The notes under the pieces: model-generated | Told to the model about the DNA's origin: nothing | The model's database searches: none | Seen by the model: only the letters and a program-made list of their open reading frames with translations | Program-made: the position numbers and the translations under genes | Shown: positions 16,608 to 24,616 of the stretch, one piece after another | Numbering within the stretch: position 1 is the stretch's first letter | Layout: every line of letters starts with the position of its first letter | NCBI GenBank assembly: GCA_934409175.1 | Contig: CAKRVX010000013.1 | Coordinates: forward strand, 1 to 35,725 | Direction: 5' to 3' | DNA: 35,725 nucleotides | Source: an uncultured Blautia sp. | Lineage (GTDB): Bacteria > Bacillota > Clostridia > Lachnospirales > Lachnospiraceae

Positions 16608-17617
16608 AACTGTTAAGTATTGCCATTCCATGCTACAATTCACAGGATTATATGGAAAAGTGCATTGAATCATTGCTGGTAGGAGGCGAAGAAGTAGAGA
16701 TCCTTGTGGTAAATGATGGATCTTCAGATCGGACTGCAGAAATTGCAGATGCGTATGCAGCGAAATATCCAACTATTGTAAAAGCAATTCATCAGGAAAA
16801 TGGTGGACATGGTTCTGCAGTCAATGCAGGAATCAAAAATGCTACAGGTTTGTATTTTAAAGTAGTAGACAGTGATGACTGGGTAAACAAGGAGGCTTAT
16901 ATAGAAATTCTGAAAACTTTATATGAGCTTTCAAGAGGACCACAGACTCTGGACCTTCTTATCAGTAACTTTGTTTATGAGAAACAGGGGGCAACGCGCA
17001 AAAAGATCATGCAGTATCGCAGATGCCTTCCACAGGGACGCATGTTTGGATGGGACGAAGTACATATGCATAAAGGAAAATATCTTTTGATGCATTCCAT
17101 GATCTACAGAACACAGCTTCTCCATGATTGCAATCTGGAACTTCCGAAGCATACTTTTTACGTAGACAATCTCTTTGCTTTTGAGCCCCTTCCATATGTG
17201 AAAAATCTGTATTATCTGGATGTGAATTTTTATCGTTACTTTATTGGCCGGGATGATCAGTCTGTAAACGAAAAGGTAATGATTCGACGTATTGATCAGC
17301 AGATCAGGGTAAATAAACTGATGGTGGATGTTTATATTAATTGTGGAAATACCAATAAACATCTGAAAGATTATATGTTCAGTTATCTGGATATTATTAC
17401 AACCATTTCTTCTATTATGCTTATTCGTGCGGGGTCAGAGGAAGCATTGCAGAAAAAGAAAGAACTTTTGGAATATATTAAGGCTCAGAATCGTCTGGTT
17501 TACAGAAAATTAAGACACAGTCTTTTCGGCAGAGTTATGAACCTGCCGGGACGAGGCGGAAGAAAGATGTCTGTAGCTGCGTATAAGATAAGTCAGAAAT
17601 TTTATGGATTTAATTAA
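16604..17617 (+). CDS. Family 2 glycosyltransferase
   Basis: A 337-residue cytoplasmic GT-A glycosyltransferase that should move a sugar from a nucleotide donor to an unknown acceptor, perhaps a cell-surface glycan. The N-terminus SIAIPCYNSQDYMEKCIES and VVNDGSSDRT bind the nucleotide; the metal-binding DxD is VDSDDW near residue 89; the conserved QENGGHGSAVNAGI lies before it. The C-terminal 100 residues are basic and lack membrane helices. AAGGAGG precedes the start, and the start overlaps the mutY stop (ATGA). A perfect palindromic terminator follows. No other glycan genes are adjacent. Confidence 0.9.
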   Translation: MKLLSIAIPCYNSQDYMEKCIESLLVGGEEVEILVVNDGSSDRTAEIADAYAAKYPTIVKAIHQENGGHGSAVNAGIKNATGLYFKVVDSDDWVNKEAYIEILKTLYELSRGPQTLDLLISNFVYEKQGATRKKIMQYRRCLPQGRMFGWDEVHMHKGKYLLMHSMIYRTQLLHDCNLELPKHTFYVDNLFAFEPLPYVKNLYYLDVNFYRYFIGRDDQSVNEKVMIRRIDQQIRVNKLMVDVYINCGNTNKHLKDYMFSYLDIITTISSIMLIRAGSEEALQKKKELLEYIKAQNRLVYRKLRHSLFGRVMNLPGRGGRKMSVAAYKISQKFYGFN

Positions 17618-17651
17618 AAAAGACTCAGGAGAATATTCTCCTGAGTCTTTT
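17618..17651. terminator. Bidirectional terminator (glycosyltransferase / PAP2)
   Basis: A perfect 34-base palindrome with 17-base arms meeting at 17634/17635, core GACTCAGGAGAAT, A4 on the left and T4 on the right. The stop codon of the minus-strand PAP2 gene begins within its edge. Confidence 0.92.
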
Positions 17652-18340
17652 CAACTTTCACTGTTATTACGTTTACTTTCATTAAAGTAGGCAGTACTGG
17701 AACGGGAAACTGCATGCAGCCTTTCTGGATAAAATACCAGGTAGCCGAATAAAGCAAGTGTAGCTCCCATACATACATCGATTACGGAATGCTGCTTTAA
17801 AAACATAGTAGACATGATGATCAGGGTGGTGAGGGTTAAAGAAGCAAACTTTATACCCTTACGATCCCGTAAGGCCTCGCAGTTCGTCAGAGACATATGA
17901 ATGGCCAGTGAATTAAATACATGAATGCTTGGAAGGATATTAGTAGGAGTATCCGTTCGATAGAGCCGTTTTACAATGTGAGTAAACACATTGTCTCTGG
18001 GAAATTCAGCAGGGCGAAGGTGCTGCGCATTTGGATAAACATAGGATACGATGAGGAAAACCGTCATGCCCATCATCAAATTAAATGCCAGCTGATAATA
18101 TTCATGTTTGTTTTTATTATAAAAAATAAAATATACAACAGCCAGAACCATGTAAGGAAACCACAAAAGGTAGGGTACAATAAAATACTCGCAAAAGGGG
18201 ATCATATCATCGAATACAGTATGTACGATATGGTAACCATGAACCGGACGCATCTCCAGATATCTGAACATCAGAATATAAATAATGCTGTAAATTCCGA
18301 TCACAAACCCATGTCCGTATTTTTTTAAAAGATCTTTCAA
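17651..18340 (-). CDS. PAP2-family membrane phosphatase-like protein
   Basis: A 229-residue protein with about six membrane helices, related to type 2 phosphatidic acid phosphatases and inositol phosphotransferases. Motif 2 appears as LPSIHVFNS and motif 3 as KQHSVIDV, giving the catalytic histidines and Asp. Motif 1 is degenerate: HLRP keeps the Arg-Pro, but the usual upstream Lys is not visible. The start is a TTG at 18340, supported by AAGGAAGGTGA five bases upstream and by a promoter at 18371; the next in-frame Met is residue 24, inside helix 1. It is divergent from the response regulator. Substrate is probably a lipid phosphate or a diphosphate carrier. Confidence 0.82.
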   Translation of the reverse strand: MKDLLKKYGHGFVIGIYSIIYILMFRYLEMRPVHGYHIVHTVFDDMIPFCEYFIVPYLLWFPYMVLAVVYFIFYNKNKHEYYQLAFNLMMGMTVFLIVSYVYPNAQHLRPAEFPRDNVFTHIVKRLYRTDTPTNILPSIHVFNSLAIHMSLTNCEALRDRKGIKFASLTLTTLIIMSTMFLKQHSVIDVCMGATLALFGYLVFYPERLHAVSRSSTAYFNESKRNNSES

Positions 18341-18370
18341 AATTTCACCTTCCTTATTTTTGTATGAAAG

Positions 18371-18399
18371 ATTATACCATAGACAAGTGTACTTTTAAA
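18371..18399 (-). promoter_or_regulatory. Promoter for the PAP2 gene
   Basis: Minus strand TTTAAA, 17 bases, then TATAAT with a TGG extension (TGGTATAAT at 18379-18371). It lies about 30 bases upstream of the TTG start. Confidence 0.65.
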
Positions 18400-18525
18400 G
18401 TGTCGTCGTATTATTTTCAAAAATATAATAACATCTCTGAAATACTTTTACAAATAAATTTTTACTGTTATTACATAAAATTTTTATAAATAAAAGGTGG
18501 AAAATATGTGGTATTTTACGTATTT

Positions 18526-18574
18526 TTAACACAAAGAAACAAAAAGATTTAACTCAGCACGATTATACTGAGTT
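18526..18574 (+). promoter_or_regulatory. Candidate control region of the response regulator gene
   Basis: TTAACA (18526-18531) and TTAACT (18549-18554) repeat 23 bases apart. AACTCAG (18551-18557) and CTGAGTT (18568-18574) form an inverted repeat whose right arm overlaps a TATACT (18564-18569). There is no -35 at the normal distance, as expected for an activated promoter. This looks like a site where an OmpR-type protein could bind and regulate itself; inference only. Confidence 0.35.
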
Positions 18575-18621
18575 TGTTAAAAGAAAAAGTTAAGAAACAA
18601 AAAAAAGAAAATGGAGAATGA

Positions 18622-19293
18622 ATGATGATATATCTGGTAGAAGATGATGAAAGTATCCGCGAACTTGTGATCTATACATTAAAGAGTCAGGGATTTGATG
18701 CAAAGGGATTTGAGAGACCATCTCTGTTCTGGAAAGAACTGGAAAAAGAGCATCCATCCCTTCTGCTTCTTGATGTAATGCTTCCTGAAGAGGACGGTAT
18801 TTCCATATTGAAAAAATTGCGTGTCCGTCCGGATACCAGGAAACTTCCGATAATCATGCTGACTGCCAGAGGAAGTGAGTACGACACAGTGATCGGACTG
18901 GACAGCGGTGCAGATGATTATATTCCAAAACCATTTCGAATGATGGAACTGATTTCAAGAATTCGCGCATTGCTGAGAAGAACGGAAGATGATGGAGCAG
19001 AGGAATATCAGGCAGGAAATCTGTATGTATGTCCCGCCAGACATGTGGTAACAGTAGACAAACAGAATGTAAATCTGACATTAAAGGAATATGAGGTGTT
19101 ATGCCTGCTGTTGAAAAACAGTGGAACAGTCTTATCCAGAACGCAGCTTCTTAATCAGGTGTGGGGATATGAATTTGATGGTGAGAGCAGAACTGTGGAT
19201 GTACATATCAGAACTCTTCGCCAGAAACTGGGCTCTGCAGGAAATCTGGTAGAAACAGTTCGTGGTGTGGGTTATAAGATAGATATAAAATAA
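18622..19293 (+). CDS. OmpR/PhoB-family response regulator (orphan)
   Basis: A 223-residue two-domain transcription factor. The receiver (1-120) has acidic residues EDDE (7-10), the phosphoacceptor Asp51 in LLLDVMLP, Thr81 and Lys103 in PKPF. The winged-helix domain (about 127-223) has VNLTLKEYEVLCLLL, LSRTQLLNQVWGYE and RTVDVHIRTLRQKLG. All phosphorylation residues are intact. No histidine kinase gene is adjacent: topB follows directly. The start may be Met2 (18625), which is better spaced from GGAG. Upstream repeats suggest self-control. It heads a run of same-strand genes to 24533. Confidence 0.92.
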   Translation: MMIYLVEDDESIRELVIYTLKSQGFDAKGFERPSLFWKELEKEHPSLLLLDVMLPEEDGISILKKLRVRPDTRKLPIIMLTARGSEYDTVIGLDSGADDYIPKPFRMMELISRIRALLRRTEDDGAEEYQAGNLYVCPARHVVTVDKQNVNLTLKEYEVLCLLLKNSGTVLSRTQLLNQVWGYEFDGESRTVDVHIRTLRQKLGSAGNLVETVRGVGYKIDIK

Positions 19294-19333
19294 TTACAAA
19301 ATAAAGGAAACTCTGGAACGGATGACTGTTCTA

Positions 19334-19342
19334 TGCTATACT
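19334..19342 (+). promoter_or_regulatory. Extended -10 promoter for topB
   Basis: TGCTATACT ahead of topB, placing the transcription start near 19349. This falls after the first possible ATG (19333) and supports the start at 19399. Confidence 0.5.
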
Positions 19343-19398
19343 TTCAGGAGAGAAAAAATCCGGCAATTTACAGCCGGACACCCATGAGGAGCATAAAC

Positions 19399-21606
19399 AT
19401 GAAATCATTAGTAATTGCAGAGAAGCCATCTGTTGCCAGAGATATTGCCAGAGTACTGCATTGCACGCAGAAAGGTAATGGTACTTTGGAAGGAAAAGAA
19501 TATGTTGTTACCTGGGCATTAGGCCATCTGGTTACATTGGCTGATCCGGAAGAGTACGATAAAAAGTACACAAAATGGGAGATATCTACACTTCCCATGA
19601 TGCCTAAGAGAATGAAGCTGGTAGTGATTCGTCAGACGGGCAAACAGTATAACGCTGTTAAGAACCAGCTTTACAGAAAAGATATAAAAGATATTATTAT
19701 AGCCACAGATGCGGGAAGAGAAGGAGAATTGGTTGCGCGCTGGATTCTTGATAAAGCGGACTGCCATAAACCTATCCGCAGACTGTGGATTTCTTCGGTT
19801 ACAGATAAGGCTATAAAAGAAGGCTTTTCCAATCTGAAAAACGGACATGAGTACGATAATTTGTACAGAGCTGCGGTGGCCCGGGCGGAAGCAGACTGGC
19901 TGGTAGGTATGAATGGAACCAGAGCACTTACCTGCAAGTATAATGCCCAGCTTTCCTGTGGGCGTGTGCAGACCCCGACACTTGCAATGATCGCGAAGCG
20001 GGAAGAAGAAATCCGTGCATTTAAATCAAAGGAATATTATGGAATTACTCTGAAAGCAGGAGAGGTTACATGGACGTGGAGAGAGCCTAAGAGCAAGAGC
20101 TTCAGAACTTTTAATAAAGAGAGAACAGAAGAAATTTCTTCCGCTCTCCGGAATCAGACTCTGGAAGTGTCTTCTGTGACCAGTAAAGAAAAGAGATCCT
20201 ATGCACCAGGTTTATATGATCTGACTACTTTGCAGAGAGAAGCAAATCAAAGATATGGATATTCTGCGAAACAGACGCTGAATATCATGCAGCGGCTTTA
20301 TGAGAACCATAAAGTTCTTACTTACCCGAGAACAGATTCCAGATACATTGGCAAAGATATTGTGCCTACGATTAAAGAACGGTTGAAAGCCTGTGCAGTA
20401 GGACCATATAGAAAACTGGCAGGTGCATTGTTAAATCAGCCGGTCAGAGCAAATGCAAGCTTTGTAGATGATAAAAAGGTCAGCGATCATCACGCTATCA
20501 TACCTACGGAGCAGTTTGTACAGCTTGACCATATGACAAATGAAGAACGCAGGATTTATGATATGGTAGTTCGCAGATTCCTTAGTGTACTGTATCCTCC
20601 GTTTATGTATGAACAGGTAAGTATGGAAGGAACGGCAGCGGGAGAATTGTTTGCTGCCAGCGGAAAAGTTGTAAAAAGCACTGGATGGAAAGAAGTGTAC
20701 GAAAATACAGACACTGATGAAGAAGATATGGATACAGCAGATGAATCTCAGAAGCTGAAAGATCAGAAGCTTCCACAGATGAAAAAGGGCGAGAAGCTGT
20801 ATATACAGAATGTATCCATGAATACAGGAAAGACAAAACCACCTGCAAGATTTACGGAAGCTACGCTTCTTGCGGCAATGGAAAATCCGGTACGTTATAT
20901 GGAAAGCCACGATGCAAAAGCAGTGAAAACACTTGGTGAGACCGGCGGTCTGGGAACAGTTGCAACAAGAGCGGATATTATTGAGAAACTGTTTAACAGT
21001 TTCATGATGGAGAAAAAAGGCAATGAGATTCACCTGACTTCCAAGGCAAAACAGCTTCTGGAGCTGGTACCAGAGGAGCTGCGTAAACCGGAACTGACAG
21101 CAGACTGGGAAATGAAGCTTGGAAACATCGCCAAAGGTAAGATGAAGCAGGAAACATTCCTGAAAGAAATCCGAAACTATACCTGTGATATTGTAGATGA
21201 GATTAAAACCGGACAGGGAGTTTTCCACCACGATAATCTGACAAATAAAATCTGCCCGAACTGCGGGAAGAAGTTGCTGGCAGTCAATGGAAAGAATGCA
21301 AAGATGCTGGTATGCCAGGACAGAGAATGCGGTTACAGAGAAACCATTTCCAGAACAACCAATGCACGTTGTCCGAAATGCCACAAACGTATGGAAATGT
21401 ATGTAAAAGGTAAAGAGGAAACGTTTGTATGTGCATGCGGCTATAAAGAAAAACTTTCTGCTTTCCAGGCCAGAAGAGAAAAAGAAGGCGCAAGCGTTAA
21501 CAAACGTGATGTCCAGAAATATATGAGACAGCAGCAAAAAGAAGCAAAAGAGCCGGTGAATAATGCATTTGCCCAGGCGCTGGCAGGATTGAAACTGGAT
21601 AAATAA
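19399..21606 (+). CDS. topB: DNA topoisomerase III (type IA)
   Basis: A 735-residue type IA topoisomerase that cuts and rejoins one DNA strand, mainly decatenating replication intermediates. The Toprim start VIAEKPSVARDIA with Glu8 and Lys9, the Toprim acidic ATDAGREGE, and the catalytic Tyr309 in TYPRTDSRYIG are present. The C-terminus has zinc-ribbon cysteine pairs (CPNCGK from Cys619, CQDRECG, CPKCHKR, CACGYKE). The start is Met at 19399, with TGAGGAG seven bases upstream. No plasmid or transposon genes are near, so this seems a chromosomal copy, not an element-borne one. It lies 105 bases after the response regulator. Confidence 0.96.
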   Translation: MKSLVIAEKPSVARDIARVLHCTQKGNGTLEGKEYVVTWALGHLVTLADPEEYDKKYTKWEISTLPMMPKRMKLVVIRQTGKQYNAVKNQLYRKDIKDIIIATDAGREGELVARWILDKADCHKPIRRLWISSVTDKAIKEGFSNLKNGHEYDNLYRAAVARAEADWLVGMNGTRALTCKYNAQLSCGRVQTPTLAMIAKREEEIRAFKSKEYYGITLKAGEVTWTWREPKSKSFRTFNKERTEEISSALRNQTLEVSSVTSKEKRSYAPGLYDLTTLQREANQRYGYSAKQTLNIMQRLYENHKVLTYPRTDSRYIGKDIVPTIKERLKACAVGPYRKLAGALLNQPVRANASFVDDKKVSDHHAIIPTEQFVQLDHMTNEERRIYDMVVRRFLSVLYPPFMYEQVSMEGTAAGELFAASGKVVKSTGWKEVYENTDTDEEDMDTADESQKLKDQKLPQMKKGEKLYIQNVSMNTGKTKPPARFTEATLLAAMENPVRYMESHDAKAVKTLGETGGLGTVATRADIIEKLFNSFMMEKKGNEIHLTSKAKQLLELVPEELRKPELTADWEMKLGNIAKGKMKQETFLKEIRNYTCDIVDEIKTGQGVFHHDNLTNKICPNCGKKLLAVNGKNAKMLVCQDRECGYRETISRTTNARCPKCHKRMEMYVKGKEETFVCACGYKEKLSAFQARREKEGASVNKRDVQKYMRQQQKEAKEPVNNAFAQALAGLKLDK

Positions 21607-21640
21607 AAGACTGATTCCACTAAAATATCTGATAATGAAA

Positions 21641-21676
21641 GGAGGAAGGCTCTTAAAAAAGAGCTTACAGAATATG
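21641..21676 (+). promoter_or_regulatory. Ribosome binding site split from its start codon by a hairpin
   Basis: GGAGG at 21641-21645 is 28 bases from the ATG at 21674, too far for normal initiation. Between them, 21647-21654 pairs with 21659-21666 (8 bp, one G-U, AAAA loop). Folding this hairpin leaves eight bases between GGAGG and ATG, the ideal spacing. This matches the arrangement known for phage T4 gene 25. Confidence 0.5.
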
Positions 21677-22051
21677 GGTGTACAGGATGATCATATGATA
21701 AGAAATATAGAGGATGTAGGAAGACTGATCGCAAAACTTCTTCTTCATGAAAAGATGCCGTCATATACACTTCCGAATGATAATGCAGATTTTTCCGAGG
21801 CAGATAAACTATTTCAAAAAGTAATGGATCTGGCCAAAAATGGAGAGATCAATGAAGCAGAAAATACTCTTTATGAGGGGATGCAGGAAGACGATGTGGA
21901 TTACCTGGAACTTGCATTGACCTTTTATTTGTATCTGAATGATATGGACAGTGATTTTCTGGACGATCACGGGTATTCCAGAGAAGAAGTGCTGGAAGGA
22001 ATGAAGGATCTGGCCTCAGACTGGGGAGTGACTGGACTGGAGGCATTTTGA
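21674..22051 (+). CDS. Small helical protein, DUF6483-like
   Basis: A 125-residue acidic, mostly helical cytoplasmic protein. The N-terminus MGVQDDHMIRNIEDVGRLIA resembles proteins annotated as DUF6483; the middle FSEADKLFQKVMDLAKNGEINEAENTLYEGM looks like a TPR-type helix pair. No catalytic motif is seen. An ATG at 21635 would add 13 residues but lies before the GGAGG; the start here relies on the hairpin at 21647-21666. It sits 67 bases after topB and overlaps the next gene by one base (TGATG), so all three are likely one transcript. Function unknown; family assignment tentative. Confidence 0.7.
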   Translation: MGVQDDHMIRNIEDVGRLIAKLLLHEKMPSYTLPNDNADFSEADKLFQKVMDLAKNGEINEAENTLYEGMQEDDVDYLELALTFYLYLNDMDSDFLDDHGYSREEVLEGMKDLASDWGVTGLEAF

Positions 22052-22719
22052 TGCGCAGAGAACAGACACTGGAAGAAATTTCTGATGGAAGATTATATGA
22101 AGCAAATGACATGGTAAAAGCGGACTGTCATGATTGCGAAGGCTGCTGTGACTGCTGTCAGGGAATGGGAGATTCTGTAATCCTGGACCCATTTGATGTA
22201 CACCGGTTATCAGTGGGCCTGAAGAAATCGTCAGAGCAGCTTATACAGGAATATCTGGAGCTGGGTGTAACTGATGGAAATATTCTGCCACATCTCCGGA
22301 TGACAGGAACGAAAGAACAGTGCATATTCCTTAACAAAGAGGGACGTTGTAGTATCCACGCCATCAGACCAGGGTTTTGCCGTCTGTTCCCTCTGGGAAG
22401 ATTCTATGAGAATGGGGGATTTAAATACATTCTTCAGATTCATGAATGCCCAAAAACGAATCGCAGTAAGATCAAAGTAAAGAAATGGATTGATACACAG
22501 GATCTGAAAAAATATGAGAAGTTTGTCAATGACTGGCACTATTTCCTTCTGGATGTACAAGAAGTACTGTACAATTCTGAGGACTCAGATCTGATCAGAA
22601 ATCTGAATCTTTTTATAGTAAACAGATTTTATCTCAAACCATATGACCAGAATCAGGATTTCTACGCACAGTTTTACGAAAGACTGAAAGAAGGAAAAAA
22701 TCTGTTGTCGCTGGCATAA
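22051..22719 (+). CDS. YkgJ-family CxxCxxCC cysteine-cluster protein
   Basis: A 222-residue cytoplasmic protein of the Zn- or Fe-binding CxxCxxCC family. The N-terminal cluster has Cys26, 29, 32, 33, 35 and 36, followed by the second family block CIFLNKEGRCSIHAIRPGFCRLFP with three more cysteines. The C-terminal 80 residues are helical and lack known motifs. GGAGG seven bases before the ATG, and overlap with the previous stop, set the start. The family is thought to bind a metal or an iron-sulfur cluster; its reaction is unknown. A FliB-like protein with the same type of cysteine blocks lies 2 kb downstream. Confidence 0.85.
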   Translation: MRREQTLEEISDGRLYEANDMVKADCHDCEGCCDCCQGMGDSVILDPFDVHRLSVGLKKSSEQLIQEYLELGVTDGNILPHLRMTGTKEQCIFLNKEGRCSIHAIRPGFCRLFPLGRFYENGGFKYILQIHECPKTNRSKIKVKKWIDTQDLKKYEKFVNDWHYFLLDVQEVLYNSEDSDLIRNLNLFIVNRFYLKPYDQNQDFYAQFYERLKEGKNLLSLA

Positions 22720-22767
22720 CTGGGCTATTTTATGATAAAGATATGAGAAAAGAAAGGATATGGTAAG

Positions 22768-23955
22768 ATGAAATATAAAAGAATATTTGTGATCGTGCTG
22801 GATTCTTTAGGAATTGGTGCCATGCCTGATTCAGAAAAATTCGGAGATAAAGGCGTAGATACTTTCGGACATATCCTGGAGCGTATGGGAACTCTGGATA
22901 TTCCCAATTTGCAGAAACTGGGAATGATAAATCTTCATCAGGCAGGCAAAATGAAAAAAACAGATAAACCAATGGGACGTTTTATGCGTGTCAGCGAGGC
23001 CAGCAATGGTAAGGATACCATGACCGGACACTGGGAAATGATGGGAATCAGAACGGAGAAGCCGTTTAAAACTTTTACTGATACAGGATTCCCGGCTGAA
23101 CTGATTGCAGAACTTGAGAAACGCTGTGGGAAACGTGTGATCGGAAATAAAAGTGCAAGTGGAACAGAGATCATAGAGGAACTGGGTGAGGAAGAAATCA
23201 GTACAGGTGCAATGATTGTATATACCTCTGCCGATTCTGTTCTGCAGATCTGCGGAAATGAGGAGACTTTTGATCTGCAGAATCTCTATCGCTGCTGCGA
23301 AATTGCACGTGAGATCACTATGAAAGATGAATGGCGTGTAGGACGTGTTATCGCAAGACCATATGTTGGTAAGAAAAAGGGTGAGTTTAAACGCACAAGC
23401 AACCGTCATGACTATGCACTGAAACCAACAGGATTAACTGCTATGAATGCACTGAAAGACGCAGGATATGATGTGATCAGTGTAGGAAAGATCAATGATA
23501 TTTTCTGCGGAGAAGGTGTGACAGAGGCTCTGCATTCCAACAGTTCCGTGCATGGAATGGAACAGACAATTGAAATTGGCAAGAAGGATTTCCATGGGCT
23601 GTGTTTCACTAATCTGGTAGATTTTGATGCACTTTGGGGACACCGTAGAAATCCGGAAGGATACGGTCAGGAGATTGAGAAATTTGATAAAAATCTCGGG
23701 GTTCTGATGGACGAAATGACGTCAAATGATCTCCTGATCATCACTGCAGACCACGGCAATGACCCGACTTATACAGGAACAGATCACACCAGAGAATATG
23801 TGCCGTTTATTGGCTGGTCGCCAAGGATGACTGAGGGCGGTCAGTTAGAAGAGGAGAATACCTTTGCAGTTATTGGCGCAACTATTGCAGATAATTTCCA
23901 GGTGAAAATGCCGGAGGGAACTATCGGACATTCAATTCTGGATAAATTAGTCTAG
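22768..23955 (+). CDS. deoB: Phosphopentomutase
   Basis: It interconverts ribose or deoxyribose 1-phosphate and 5-phosphate, linking nucleoside breakdown to central metabolism. The 395-residue alkaline-phosphatase-fold enzyme has the Mn site [12 protein letters not shown] with Asp12, the phosphorylated Thr in [12 protein letters not shown] (82-93), [17 protein letters not shown] (327-343) with the remaining metal ligands, and DYALKPTGL for substrate. AAAGGA precedes the ATG. A nucleotidase gene follows after 17 bases, so both fit nucleotide salvage. Purine or pyrimidine phosphorylase genes are not in the window. Confidence 0.97.
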   Translation: MKYKRIFVIVLDSLGIGAMPDSEKFGDKGVDTFGHILERMGTLDIPNLQKLGMINLHQAGKMKKTDKPMGRFMRVSEASNGKDTMTGHWEMMGIRTEKPFKTFTDTGFPAELIAELEKRCGKRVIGNKSASGTEIIEELGEEEISTGAMIVYTSADSVLQICGNEETFDLQNLYRCCEIAREITMKDEWRVGRVIARPYVGKKKGEFKRTSNRHDYALKPTGLTAMNALKDAGYDVISVGKINDIFCGEGVTEALHSNSSVHGMEQTIEIGKKDFHGLCFTNLVDFDALWGHRRNPEGYGQEIEKFDKNLGVLMDEMTSNDLLIITADHGNDPTYTGTDHTREYVPFIGWSPRMTEGGQLEEENTFAVIGATIADNFQVKMPEGTIGHSILDKLV

Positions 23956-23972
23956 CAGGCAGGAGAAAAGAT

Positions 23973-24533
23973 ATGGATAGCAGAGCACTTCTGGATTTTC
24001 TGAAAATAGCAGAAAGATTAAAATGTAATACCAGACATTCTTATACATCTTCCGGGAGACATGAAAGTGTAGCAGAACATAGCTGGCGGCTTACTATGAT
24101 GGCATATTTTATGCAGGATGAATTTCCGGAGGCAGATATTGACAGGGTGATCAGGATGTGTATATTCCATGATATGGGAGAAGCAATTACAGGAGATATT
24201 CCTGCATTTGAGAAGACATCTGCAGATTCAGACCATGAGAATCATGTCATGGATGAACTGCTGGATACCTTGCCGGAACCATATAGAATGGATTTGAAAG
24301 AGTTATTTGCTGAAATGGAAGCGCTGGAAACTCTGGAAGCTAAAATTTATAAAGCACTGGATAAACTGGAGGCCGTGATTCAGCATAATGAGGCGGATCT
24401 TTCCACCTGGATTCCCTTAGAATATGATCTTCAGATGACTTATGGAACAGAAGAATGCAGTTTCAGTGAATATATGAAAAATCTGAGAGATATGGTCAGA
24501 GATGAGTCAAGAAAAAAAGCTGGTGTATTGTAA
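23973..24533 (+). CDS. HD-domain nucleotidase, YfbR-like
   Basis: A 186-residue metal-dependent phosphohydrolase. HD motif residues are His36 in SVAEHSW, His66-Asp67 in CIFHDMGEA and Asp130 in KALDKLEAV, matching the layout of YfbR, which dephosphorylates deoxynucleoside monophosphates. The start has AGGAG upstream and lies 17 bases after deoB, so the pair would turn dNMPs into nucleosides and recycle pentose phosphates. A bidirectional terminator ends the operon. The nucleotide preference is inferred from family and context only. Confidence 0.85.
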   Translation: MDSRALLDFLKIAERLKCNTRHSYTSSGRHESVAEHSWRLTMMAYFMQDEFPEADIDRVIRMCIFHDMGEAITGDIPAFEKTSADSDHENHVMDELLDTLPEPYRMDLKELFAEMEALETLEAKIYKALDKLEAVIQHNEADLSTWIPLEYDLQMTYGTEECSFSEYMKNLRDMVRDESRKKAGVL

Positions 24534-24564
24534 ATTTACGAGGCACCAGTATGAAACTTAAATT

Positions 24565-24611
24565 AAAAAACTTGCTGTACAGAAGAAAATTCGATGTACA
24601 GCAAGTTTTTT
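24565..24611. terminator. Bidirectional terminator (HD / FliB-like)
   Basis: A perfect 17-bp stem (24565-24581 and 24595-24611), core CTTGCTGTACA, six A before and six T after, 13-base loop. It serves both convergent genes. Confidence 0.92.
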
Positions 24612-24616
24612 GTCAT

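Noticed and set aside
19359..19378. Small hairpin (TCCGGC/GCCGGA) in the topB leader as a regulatory RNA
   Set aside because: Only a 6-bp stem with an 8-base loop, no U-tract and no recognised class; likely chance.
20431..21537. Long open frame on the minus strand (over 360 codons) opposite topB
   Set aside because: It lies entirely inside topB, has no ribosome binding site or recognisable domain, and is rich in Cys, Phe and Ile as expected for the antisense of an A-rich coding strand.
19399..21606. topB as a sign of an integrated plasmid or conjugative element
   Set aside because: No relaxase, integrase, type IV secretion or attachment repeat is nearby, and the neighbours are ordinary housekeeping genes.
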